Shown: piece by piece, positions 52,973-62,290 of the stretch
Layout of the letters: the number at the start of each line of letters is the position of its first letter
How positions within the stretch are numbered: position 1 is the stretch's first letter
Assembly: GCA_914767885.1 (NCBI GenBank)
Contig: CAJZBQ010000032.1
Coordinates: forward strand, 744,001-808,000
Reading direction: 5' to 3'
Source: Blepharisma stoltei
Taxonomy: Eukaryota; Ciliophora; Heterotrichea; Heterotrichida; Blepharismidae
DNA length: 64,000 nt
Program-made: the position numbers and the translations under genes
The notes under the pieces: generated by a model
What the model was told of the DNA's origin: nothing
Databases searched by the model: none
Seen by the model: the letters and a program-made list of their open reading frames with translations, nothing else

Positions 52973-53590
52973 TTAAGCCAGATTCAGGTCTTTGATAAAA
53001 TCATTATCTTCTTGCAGATATGTGTAAGCTTCTTTGAATGTGAATCTTTTTGCTGGATCCATTAAGAGCATTTTTTCTAGCACTTTTCTTAGTCAGTTTC
53101 ATTTTACTTCATTAAGAATTTCACACATTTTCTCTTGATAAATAATTTGATTGATTCCTTTTACTCTTTTACTTATGCTAATCTTCCAAAATACTAGTCC
53201 TAATGAATAAACATATGCTTTTTCCAGGTTATATTTAAACTTCACACATGTTTGAGAATTTTTATTTAACTCTGAAGTAAGTTCTGGAGGCACATGCGTG
53301 CCTTTAATTAAGTACTCATTTTCTTCAGAAATTGATGAAACAACTTCAGAAATCCCAAAATCAATTAGTTTATACTTAGCATCCTCAGAGACTAAGATAT
53401 TTTGAGGCTTTATATCTTTATGCACAATATTTAAGCTGTATAATTCTACAAATCCGCTTAATAATTTATTTGCAATTTTAGCTATGGTAGAACTAGAATT
53501 TTCACCAAAGACAAATTTGTCTATGCAAGCTACTAGAGCAGTATTCCATAACTATGCAAAACTCATACTGTCTTTCTTATGATTTTTTGT
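52973..53590 (-). pseudogene. Serine/threonine protein kinase, C-terminal fragment
   Basis: Kinase subdomains VIB-XI are readable: HKDIKPQNIL, KLIDFGISE, THVPPELTSE (APE-like), and a C-terminal helix region ending in UAA, with two UGA Trp (VKWNWLRKVLEKML). Upstream the hinge region (IVMEYCSSSL) is in another frame and a UAA lies just before it. The N-lobe with the ATP-binding Gly loop is absent, so this is a broken copy. Confidence 0.7.
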
Positions 53591-53699
53591 CGAATTTATG
53601 AAACTTTAAAAAAAATAGATAATTAAGCAAAGCTAAACCAGCAAGAAATTTTGTTTCTTTTTTGTATTTCAAGTAAGTTTTTTCTTTCTATAAGTATTA

Positions 53700-54490
53700 A
53701 CACTTTCTGATCTATTAGATGACGGTCTGAATATTTTATTAAGTGCTTATTAAGCAGCCATTCGACATCCGCTTCAGTAAATCTAAAAATTATGAATATG
53801 ATTTATCGAAATATTCTAAGGAAAAAAGCACCTGAATTAGATGCATCAACCAAAGCTCATAATAATATCCAGCTACAATTAATTTTTATGCGATAATCGG
53901 TATGATCGATGAGGTTTTGCATTATTTTCCATAAGTGCATCTTTATTTCTTCCTGGTTCTTTTGGATGAGTCCTCTATTAAAATTTTTATCATATCCATC
54001 AATAATAACAAAAGCAGCTTGCCCATGAGTTAGATGAAGCATATGAGCCAAATTTCTCAGTGCTGTAGTTATATTTATTTGTGAGCTGAATTTCAGTAGG
54101 CAATATTATTTCATTACGATCAATAATATATTCCAGCACCTCAACATCTCGATTTTTATAATTCATTTTTTCTACTCCGTATTGCTCTATTATTTTCTCT
54201 AAGTACTGACAATAGGTGGAAATGTGCTCTTGATACACTTCTGAAATTTCTACTTGAATTGTTTCAAAAAGGATTTCCGGAGACATTATTCCTTGTAAAA
54301 ACATATTAACAAAATCAGGAAAAGTAAACAAAATAGTCAGAATACACCCAGCAAATTGTCTATAATGTCCATTATCAGCATTTATTATTTCAAAGCATTT
54401 TTTACTGTCCAAATTATTTAAATCAGTGTTATTTTTTCCTCCTGTAAATAAATACAAATTTGCGAATTGCCCATTTGCATCTTGCTCTGG
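53700..54490 (-). pseudogene. Truncated second copy of the ATPase/nuclease gene
   Basis: Closely follows the 49.0-49.8 kb part of the intact gene (LYLFTGGKNNTDLNNLDSKK, EKIIEQYGVEKMNYKNRDVE, EVDWLLNKHL-like end), at high identity by eye. It has frameshifts near 54060 and 53870, lacks the Walker A region and stops before the nuclease part. Confidence 0.8.
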
Positions 54491-55095
54491 ATTTAAATAA
54501 CTTTAGATTGAATAATTTTATAAGATAGATTTTTCTTATCGGAAAATTCACATTTTTATATTAACCCCACTTTAATTGAACCTTGACCTTTTCTTCTGCA
54601 GGATCACTGCTCTAGCCCTATGGCGTCTTAATTAATCAACTATTTAGCTTATTCTTTTTTTATTCTTCTTTTTCTGTCCTTCCTTTATTTTCTTATTTAC
54701 TATTGAAAGGTTGGAGTTATTAGATATTTATAAACACTTTTTCTTGCTATCCTAATTTTAAAATAAATTTATTTCTCAAGTCAATTTTTATAAGATTTCA
54801 ATTATTAAATAATTTTGAGCCTAAAATTATAATGATATTCATATTTATCCGAATCATTTTTGTTGAGTTCCTTTACGAAAATCTTCTTCGTAATTGCAAT
54901 TGTAGGTTAAAATTCAAATTGTGGAATACCATTTATAACTTCCACAATATTTCCGAGCTATAACTTGCCATTATAAATTTCCATCAAGTTTGTTTTTCTT
55001 ATATTATATAGTCTATGAGTAAAATCGAAAATTACAAAATTAAATTCTGTACGAACACTGACTCCATTTTAACCAGTAAAAAATAATTATAACTT
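54491..55095. other. AT-rich noncoding stretch
   Basis: About 600 bp at the right edge of the repeat block. No gene or repeat recognised. Confidence 0.45.
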
Positions 55096-55656
55096 ATGAA
55101 GTTAGAGAGTGTAATGCATGCAGACTTCACTGAAAAGTCTTCTGTTGACACATTAACTGACAACCATGACCTATCAATAGTAATAAATACCTTGGAAGTA
55201 AATTGCTTCCGCTGTAAGCTCTGTCAAAAAATATTTTCTGAGGCCACGGCGCTCAGAAAGCACTTACTTGAAGAGATGGAGCTCGACAACGAAGGCATTG
55301 GCTTCTTGAATTTAGAATTAGGACTCGATTTATCTGATGATATTGAGACCCATATACAAAAATCTACAGCCAATAATGCCAAAAACAGCATAGTTTGCCC
55401 TATATGTTCCAAGATTTGCAAAAGTAAAAAGGGTCTGGAACAGCACAAAGGTAAGACTCATATACATAAAAGGAAAAGGTGTGTATGCAAAATATGTGAC
55501 AAAAAGTATGAAAATAAATATGCTTTAAGGTTTCATATAATACAAGTCCATGAAAAAGCAACAAGAGTGGTATGTGAAATTTGTGGATCAGTCATATATA
55601 ATAAATATATGCTTGCTGCACATATAGAGAGTGTTCATTCAAAAACTATGGTATAA
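55096..55656 (+). CDS. C2H2 zinc-finger protein, family copy
   Basis: 186 aa, no interruption. Fingers: RCKLCQKIFSEATALRKHLL (atypical), VCPICSKICKSKKGLEQHKG..H, VCKICDKKYENKYALRFHII..H, VCEICGSVIYNKYMLAAHIE..H. An acidic linker (LELGLDLSDDIETH) follows the first finger. It shares this layout with 56476 and, less closely, 37575. A nucleic-acid-binding regulator is inferred. Confidence 0.85.
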   Translation: MKLESVMHADFTEKSSVDTLTDNHDLSIVINTLEVNCFRCKLCQKIFSEATALRKHLLEEMELDNEGIGFLNLELGLDLSDDIETHIQKSTANNAKNSIVCPICSKICKSKKGLEQHKGKTHIHKRKRCVCKICDKKYENKYALRFHIIQVHEKATRVVCEICGSVIYNKYMLAAHIESVHSKTMV

Positions 55657-56475
55657 TTAAATAATTTTGAATATAATCTCGGCTATAGGCTCCAGTCGAA
55701 ATTGTCAAATTAGGCATTTCTATGGATAAAAATTTTCATATTTTCTGGCGAGAAATTAAATATTTCTTAAATGGATAATTTTAATAAAGTGCGATAAAGC
55801 ACTGTATTGCTAATTGAAAAATAATTATTAATTGGTTTCTAACTAATAATTATTATAGTTCGAATTTCATTAAATTAAAACTTAAAATTATATATCTTTA
55901 TGGTGCTAGCTTTCTATTACTTTTATTATTTATGATTTTTTAAAATATTTATGAAGATTTCAGAGAGATAGTGACAATTCAAAGAAAAGCTCTATATTTT
56001 TAATGGAATTTAATTCAGTTAAGAAACATTTTTGTGTTAAAGAAGTAGCAAATTTTTTTGAAGATTTTTTCTTCAATTTTAAAAGGCTTTTTAATTAAAT
56101 ATTGCATACCTTGCTAAATTTCAATTAACCTTAAAAATATTGAGAAGAAAATAATTCATCAGCCAAAATATAAAAACTTTGGTAGTTTATTTCTTCAACT
56201 TAATTGCCTTTGACTTTGTAATTAAAAATATTATGGGATTTATATCAGAAAAATATTAATCTTTTAAGTAAAGCCTAGTTAATTTAACAAAATTAGATTC
56301 GCCCGATTTTTCTTTAAATTTAGAATAATTTTTATTTGAATTTTAATTATGCTAAAAATGAGAAATACTGCTGAAAAAATTCCAACTAATAAGTTAAAGG
56401 TGCTAATTTCATTTTTGATCAATAAAAAGGTTATTATCAGTAAAAACATCCAGCAGAAACTTAAGTAAATAAAAA
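55657..56475. other. Intergenic region between zinc-finger paralogues
   Basis: About 820 bp, AT-rich. A minus-strand hydrophobic ORF at its right end overlaps the next gene and is regarded as chance. Confidence 0.45.
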
Positions 56476-57051
56476 ATGGACTGCGATATTGTAACTTCAA
56501 ATCCATCTGACTCCCCATACTCCAAAGCATCCACAGACTGCTCATTCCAAACAATGAGTTTTGAAGATTTTTTCTCTAGCAGCAACACATGTGAAGTATG
56601 CAATCAGTCCTTTGCGTGCTGCAAAGGACTTAAAGACCATATAATTCAAGAATTTAATTTGGACAGCGGCGCAGCAGGATTTTTGGATCTTGAATATGGG
56701 GAAGACAGTTTTTCAGACTTAGAAACTAACTGTAACACTCCAGTCGACGCTACTAAATGTTCATTTAGCACCCCAAATTTCCAAGCAGAAATTTTCTGTC
56801 CTAAATGCTCACAGGTATGCAAAAGCCTGAAGGGATTACAGCAACATAAAGCAAGGGCTCATGTACATAGAAAGAAAAAAGTCCAATGTGAAAAATGCGA
56901 TAAATGTTTCAAACATAAGCATGCCCTGAAATTTCACGAACGACAGGTTCATGAAAAATCAACCAGAGCGGTATGCGAGTTCTGCGGAGTGTCGAAATAT
57001 AATAAATATATTTTGGAAAATCACATCAAAAAGGCCCACTCAAATTGCTAA
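56476..57051 (+). CDS. C2H2 zinc-finger protein, family copy
   Basis: 191 aa. Fingers: TCEVCNQSFACCKGLKDHII, FCPKCSQVCKSLKGLQQHKA..H, QCEKCDKCFKHKHALKFHER..H, VCEFCGVSKYNKYILENHIK..H. Acidic linker LEYGEDSFSDLE as in 55096. A tandem duplicate of that gene by layout and spacing. Confidence 0.87.
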   Translation: MDCDIVTSNPSDSPYSKASTDCSFQTMSFEDFFSSSNTCEVCNQSFACCKGLKDHIIQEFNLDSGAAGFLDLEYGEDSFSDLETNCNTPVDATKCSFSTPNFQAEIFCPKCSQVCKSLKGLQQHKARAHVHRKKKVQCEKCDKCFKHKHALKFHERQVHEKSTRAVCEFCGVSKYNKYILENHIKKAHSNC

Positions 57052-57145
57052 AAAGTGTGAATATATAAATATATAAATAACTATACATATTAAAAAAAAA
57101 GAGTATTAAAATGGATATCCTGAACAGAATTCCAAAAAAAACCTA

Positions 57146-60048
57146 TTATTTCACAATAATTTTTTTAATTGCTTCGAGAACTTTTCCTACAGGCTCGGAC
57201 TTATCCAAACCCAAAGCTTTTATGTTTATTAGACTTATAGAGAAGTTTACTGTAATCCCCGAATATATATATTAAAATGCCGACACGTACCAACCTGCCC
57301 TCTTGGCGCAATAGTCCAGCCTTATGGCTAAAGCGAGCTGGGACTGACTGAGATCAAGTTTAGCCTCAGCAAATGTGCATCCGAGTAGGCTATGGTTATT
57401 TCCTGTGGTCAAAATACACTGGCTCTGCTAGAAGTGCCAAGAAAAATCTGGCAGGTTACACATTTCCGAACGCCATCCTCGTCCATTCCTCAAGATTCCT
57501 ACATACCCTGTGAGATGTCAACTACAGGAGTTAAGAGGGTGGATTGGCTCTCCACGCGATTTTAATTTATATACCCAAACCCAAAGCATTTTTCATATTT
57601 TGTACAAACAGCCTCATTTCATGGACAAATAAAAATAGCTGCTCCATAACTCCTAATAAGTCATCGCCCATTTTTACTTCAAAAAGTTTTTCAAAATATC
57701 TTATCGCTTTAATGCTGTCTAATACCACACTTTCTGGAGTATTTAATTGCAATTTTAAGCTTGAATAAACTTTTTGCTTACTCCTCTTTCCTCATCGAGT
57801 GAGCTAACATAATTTTTTGTTACCAATTTTTTAAAAATAATTATAAATGAATTTATATAATTTTTTTTCCAAATTTAAAAAATCCCACGAAAATTAATTT
57901 AATTTATAAACTTTATACTTTAAAATGTAGGTTGTTTAAAATTCAACAGAATTAGCTGAATATTTACTCCCCCCCCCCCTCCGTGAGCGAACAAAACCAT
58001 TAGAAAAATCGCCATTTTTTGACCAAAAACCCACCCTCCGTGAGTGAACAAAAATTTTTTTAATAGAAAAAATTTTAATGGAAAAAAAATTTTGATATAT
58101 AAGTGATAATTAGTATAATGAAATCTAGAGCTAATTCTGTTTAAATTTTAAACAAATTGCGTTTTAAAACATAAATTTTGCAAATTAAATTAATATTTGC
58201 TTCCCAATTTTTGCAAATTAGGATTTTTTTAAATTTCGAAAAAAATATTTTTTATAAATTTATATATAAATTTTTTTAAAAAAAAAAAAATTAAACCCCC
58301 CTCCGTGAGCGAACAAAATTTTTTTTGTTCGCTCACGGAGGGGGGGGGGGGAGTTAGTAATAATAATCATCACTTATATTTCAAAATATTTTTTCATAAA
58401 AATTTTTTTATTCGCTCAATGTGAATGGTTGGATTTTTTACAAAAAATAGAGGTTTTTTTCCAGTTCGCTTACAAAAGGAGGATTTAAAATTATGCAGAT
58501 GATCTATCAAAGATTTTAATTCTTTAATGGTAGGAATGACTTCTTCAAAAGCTTTAGAATAAGACTCATAGGTCTGTTCTTTTACTGTGGAGGGTAATAA
58601 TTCTTGACATACATCTTCTATGAACCTTTCTAGATTAGGCACAACTTTTAAGACTTTATTCATTTGCTCAATTGCACTTAAAATTTCATCAATTGAGTCG
58701 ACGCCTAAAGCTGAAGCTATTTCTTTGAGCCCAATTGTAGATTCTTTATAAGGGGATTCATATGATTCAGGAGAAGAAAAATAGTTCCGTTGGTCGACTT
58801 CTTTTAGACGGCTTTTTAGAAAAGAAATTTGGTCTTGATAAGAGGTTAATTTTCCTTCATATATCAATTTATGCTCTTCAGATTGTGAAATATATGAAAG
58901 AACTGACTGGTCGTAGGGTGACGAGTTATCGTAATCTTTGTGTGTAAAACGGCTCTGTGTCATTTGATCGTAAAATTTTCCTCGTGCAGCATTTCCTAGA
59001 TATTTTGGTCAATTTTTTTTCCTTATTAACTTTTTTTCCAGAAATTACAAAAATCCGATTGGATGTCCATAAGGAAAAAATTCTTACTCCCCCCCCCCCC
59101 CTCCGTGAGCGAACAAAACCATTAGAAAAATCGCCATTTTTTTGACCAAAAACCCACCCTCCGTGAGTGAACAAAAATTTTTTTAATAGAAAAAAATTTT
59201 AATGGAAAAAAATTTTGATATATAAGTGATAATTAGTATAATGAAATCTAGAGCTAATTCTGTTTAATTTTAAACAAATTGCGTTTTAAAACATAAATTT
59301 TGCAAATTAAATTAATATTTGCTTCCCAATTTTTGCAAATTAGGATTTTTTTAAATTTCGAAAAAAATATTTTTTCTAAAAATTTATATATAAATTTTTT
59401 TAAAAAAAAAAAATTAACCCCCCTCCGTGAGCGAACAAAATTTTTTTGTTCGCTCACGGAGGGGGGGGGGGGGGAGTTATGAAATGACTGTAAAACATTT
59501 CAAAAAACTCTGAAGTAGTCGTCTTTTTTTGATCGATTTCGAGGAGTTGAGCTTGACTCTGGAATTGGTGAGCTTGCTCTCATGCTGCTTCTTGGAGTTT
59601 TTTCATTATAATTTTGAGATTTCAATTTTTCATATTCTGAAATTAAAGCTAAAATTGCATCAATTATGGATTTTATATCAGGAGTGCCATAGGAATTTAT
59701 GAAAATTGCATCAAAATCATTTTTCAGCAATAATTCATTGATATAGTCTCAGTCTTCAGTAGTTTGAATTTGAGATCTGCACATCTCGGTTAAAATTTTT
59801 ATTTCTTCTTGAATTTCATTTGATTCTTTTAAAAAATCGTTTATTGGCTTTTCAAACAGACTTTTGGAGATCTCAGCAGTTTTTAGGTGCTCTAAAAGAG
59901 ATGTATTAGGATCTGATGAGTAGATTGGAGATGCTCGCCTATGTGTATTTGAAGAGTCTTTTAAGTCTTTTTGAGAGTAATGTAAATTTGAAAATGCACC
60001 TTTAGAAACTGCTCTTTTTGAACTTTGAGAACGATGTGAATCAGCCAT
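57146..60048 (-). CDS. 482-aa helical protein of unknown function, split by three insertions
   Basis: Starts MADSHRSQSSKRAVSKG (60048) and ends at UAA 57146. Insertions of period 392 bp (BogoMITE), 692 bp (nested BogoMITEs) and 370 bp (retroposon) are removed in frame; the total is then exactly 483 codons. Three or more UGA Trp codons are used (TTEDWDYINELL, KKNWPKYLGN). The N-terminus is Ser-rich, the middle has short helices (EEIKILTEMC, AILALISEYEKLKS), the C-terminus is helical (LDSIKAIRYFEKLFEVK, GKVLEAIKKIIVK). No domain recognised. Predicted cytosolic or cytoskeletal. Confidence 0.75.
57218..57574 (+). mobile_element. SINE-like retroposon, family B
   Basis: 357-bp insertion between ccaaacccaaagc copies (57205-57217, 57575-57587). 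From 57270 it matches the 5' part of 4309-4841 (attaaaatgccgacacg; ccaacctgccctcttggcg; atgtgcatccgagtaggc). About 50 bp precede the signature. The repeat lacks TA. Confidence 0.75.
57779..58472 (-). mobile_element. Old BogoMITE (outer), reverse orientation
   Basis: Degenerate ends: fold-back remnant ctcatcgagtgagctaacat / ttttgttacc on the left; ggatttttt-acaaaaaatagagg and ttcgctTA on the right. The body is split at 57965 by a younger BogoMITE. Confidence 0.8.
57965..58356 (+). mobile_element. Young BogoMITE (inner), nested
   Basis: Near-perfect ends with polyC/polyG runs. Outer end and both hairpin arms are C-type (gagCgaac), the internal direct copy T-type. Almost identical to 59086-59479. 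Confidence 0.93.
59086..59479 (+). mobile_element. Young BogoMITE in the helical-protein gene
   Basis: TA-flanked, period 392 bp. Nearly identical to 57965-58356, suggesting recent spread. Removal joins Q-S-F-H-K-N-F-F in frame. Confidence 0.93.
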
Positions 60049-60436
60049 GCTCTATTTTGAGTTAAAAATTAATAAAATAATATTCGAAAATTATTTAACA
60101 ATTAAATTTCAAATGGAAATAAACTTTGAAAATCAACTTCATTATTGATCATTTAGAATAATAAAACTTTTCAATGTAGCTAGTCTAATTTCGTTTGATT
60201 TTAATCTTAATATTCTTAATTAGCCATTCTTACTATAATAATGCTCCAAAAATCTATTCTTTACTCCAAAAATTATAAATTATTAAATTTTTTTTGAAGC
60301 GAAGAGTTTAAATTTCTTCTCATAATAACATATATCAATAAGATAAAAAATAGATTGAAATTTACCTTTACTCTTTAAAAAATTATTTCAGATTTATTCA
60401 ATTCGTTCTTAACTTTAAGAAAGTTATTAAAGAGCT
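60049..60436. other. AT-rich noncoding stretch
   Basis: About 390 bp between two minus-strand genes. Nothing recognised. Confidence 0.45.
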
Positions 60437-60841
60437 TTAATCAGTGAAATAAAAGTAATCATAAGCTGAGTTGTCATAAGCTCTCATGCCACAAGCACCT
60501 GCTCCGTATATGAACAAAAGCCAAGGAATCAAATAAATTTTTCCAGGAGCTTGCTTCCAATAAATAGCTTGTAACCACTCTTTTGTGAATGGTTTCCTAA
60601 TATAGTTCTGGTTCAAAGTATAATGTGAGCGCTGATGAACGATGAGGCCTTTTCCATAAGTATAGTCCATAAGCCAATGACGAGCCATAGGGTGAAGGTC
60701 TGTTGCAGTATTTTGTGGGAATCTCCACACTCTTTGCCTGTGATTACCCCATTTGTAATAGGCTGTATTGTTAATAGTGGGCTCAACAAAGACAACACCG
60801 CCACCACGAGGAGGGTTAAGCCAAAGCTTTGAAGTTGACAT
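60437..60841 (-). CDS. Small Trp/Tyr-rich protein with one membrane helix
   Basis: 134 aa, intact. The N-terminus is soluble and aromatic (KWGNHRQRVWRFPQNTA). A hydrophobic segment (KIYLIPWLLFIYGAGACG) lies near the C-terminus, followed by an acidic aromatic tail. Size and single helix resemble ciliate-specific accessory subunits of mitochondrial respiratory complexes, but this is only a resemblance. No signal peptide. Stop UAA. Confidence 0.65.
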   Translation of the reverse strand: MSTSKLWLNPPRGGGVVFVEPTINNTAYYKWGNHRQRVWRFPQNTATDLHPMARHWLMDYTYGKGLIVHQRSHYTLNQNYIRKPFTKEWLQAIYWKQAPGKIYLIPWLLFIYGAGACGMRAYDNSAYDYFYFTD

Positions 60842-61339
60842 ATTTATGGTGATTAATCAAAGAATAATTAGGTCAGCATATTTTCATAGAGATCCTTGGG
60901 CAATCTAGATATTTATGCCATGCTTAATTGAGTGTGGGCCTATAAGCATTTATTTTTAAAAAAAATTTCCTATTTGAAGCAAAATCTTTGCCACAGACTC
61001 ATATAATTCAACGAAAAAAGAATAATATTTATTTCAGATATGAAAATTCCAAAGAAATTTAAAATACAAATTTTATCGTAAATTTTAATAATAAAAATGA
61101 TATGTCATTTTTTATAATTAAACCTGATATTTAAATAAATGTAATCTTACACAACTGATGCTGCCTAGATAAACTGAATATTTTTATGCACATCCCTTCA
61201 TTCTAATTATTAGAAAATATATGATTTTTATTTGTATTAAATCATTTGTTTACCTTAAAGCAAATCGCTTAAAATCTTTAACTTATTATCTCACAAATTT
61301 TCATTGCAGAGTTTAGTTTCTATTGATATAATAATAAAA
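60842..61339. other. AT-rich divergent intergenic region
   Basis: About 500 bp; no open frame or repeat end recognised. Confidence 0.45.
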
Positions 61340-62230
61340 ATGATGCGATATTTAAGAAGATGTCTAAGTACAATCGACTCAACTAAATCTATTGATTTCA
61401 TTTCTGCTTTAGTCACAGTCCCAGAGAAACACACAATTATGGAATCTCTCTACTTTTATCCTTACCTGAATGGTCGATATTGTGGATACATTATAGTAGA
61501 CAAAAGAACTAAAAAAATAGTAGCAATAGACTGCGGCGATTATAGGACTTGCAGATACAATATAGAGAAAATAATGAAAGAGGTGAACGGGAGTTTCGAT
61601 ACTTTGCTTTTAACTCATGGGCATGATAATCACTGCATAGGAGCAAAAGATTGGCATCGAGTCCATCCTGAGCTACAAATAATTGGTGGAAGCCAGTTTT
61701 TCCCATATGTTCAGCCAGTTGAAGACGGAAAAATTATTTTTGTTGGAGATCTCTGCATTTATTGTATGAAAACTCCTGGACATACAGAGCATGATATCTC
61801 TTATGTTATCACTGAAGTTTCAGAAAATTCCACCAAAACACCTGTCGTTTTTCCAGGAGACACACTATTTATTGGAGGAGTTGGTGAAGCTTATACAGGA
61901 AAATACGATCTTCTTTATAACTCAGTTAGGACTCTAAAGAGTTTGCCTAATGAGACCATAATATTTTCAAGCCATTTTAATGCGCTTGAAAATATAGCAT
62001 TTGCTCATATGATTGAGTCTGAAAATTTTGTTTTGAAAGAAAAATTAAAATGGGCAAAAGAACAAAGAGAAAGCAAAAAATTAATTTGCTCGTCAATATT
62101 GGCTGAAGAGAGGCTTTATAATCCATATTTTAGGACTGACCAAGCACATTTCAAAACATTTACAGAAGCACAAGACCCTGTTGACTGTTTTATGAGGCTT
62201 AAAATAATGCAGAATAAAATAATGTCGTAA
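61340..62230 (+). CDS. Metallo-beta-lactamase-fold hydrolase, glyoxalase II-like
   Basis: 296 aa from MMRYLRRCLST; the basic, Ser-rich N-terminus could be a mitochondrial presequence. Metal motif LTHGHDNHCIG (HxHxNH instead of HxHxDH), TPGHTEHD with the third-site His, and VFPGDTLFIGGVG as in glyoxalase II. The last ligand region is FSSHFNALEN. The Asn at the Asp position may weaken the second metal site. Probable thioester hydrolase (hydroxyacylglutathione hydrolase or relative). Stop UAA. Confidence 0.88.
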   Translation: MMRYLRRCLSTIDSTKSIDFISALVTVPEKHTIMESLYFYPYLNGRYCGYIIVDKRTKKIVAIDCGDYRTCRYNIEKIMKEVNGSFDTLLLTHGHDNHCIGAKDWHRVHPELQIIGGSQFFPYVQPVEDGKIIFVGDLCIYCMKTPGHTEHDISYVITEVSENSTKTPVVFPGDTLFIGGVGEAYTGKYDLLYNSVRTLKSLPNETIIFSSHFNALENIAFAHMIESENFVLKEKLKWAKEQRESKKLICSSILAEERLYNPYFRTDQAHFKTFTEAQDPVDCFMRLKIMQNKIMS

Positions 62231-62290
62231 AATAAATCGTTTTTATATCAAATTTAGCATTTGCTTTAGCAATAAATTAAACATTTAAAG

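Noticed and set aside
51110-53590. A plant-type LRR receptor kinase
   Set aside because: The kinase fragment lies upstream of the LRR fragment on the coding strand, the reverse of LRR-kinase order, and both are broken.
56279-56603. Hydrophobic minus-strand ORFs over the start of the zinc-finger gene
   Set aside because: They are antisense to a well-supported C2H2 protein, and the remainder is AT-rich DNA that mimics membrane helices.
19802-59479. A CRISPR-like array from the repeated CTCCGTGAG motif
   Set aside because: Copies are dispersed, TA-flanked and in MITE-specific arrangement; there are no regular spacers and the host is a eukaryote.
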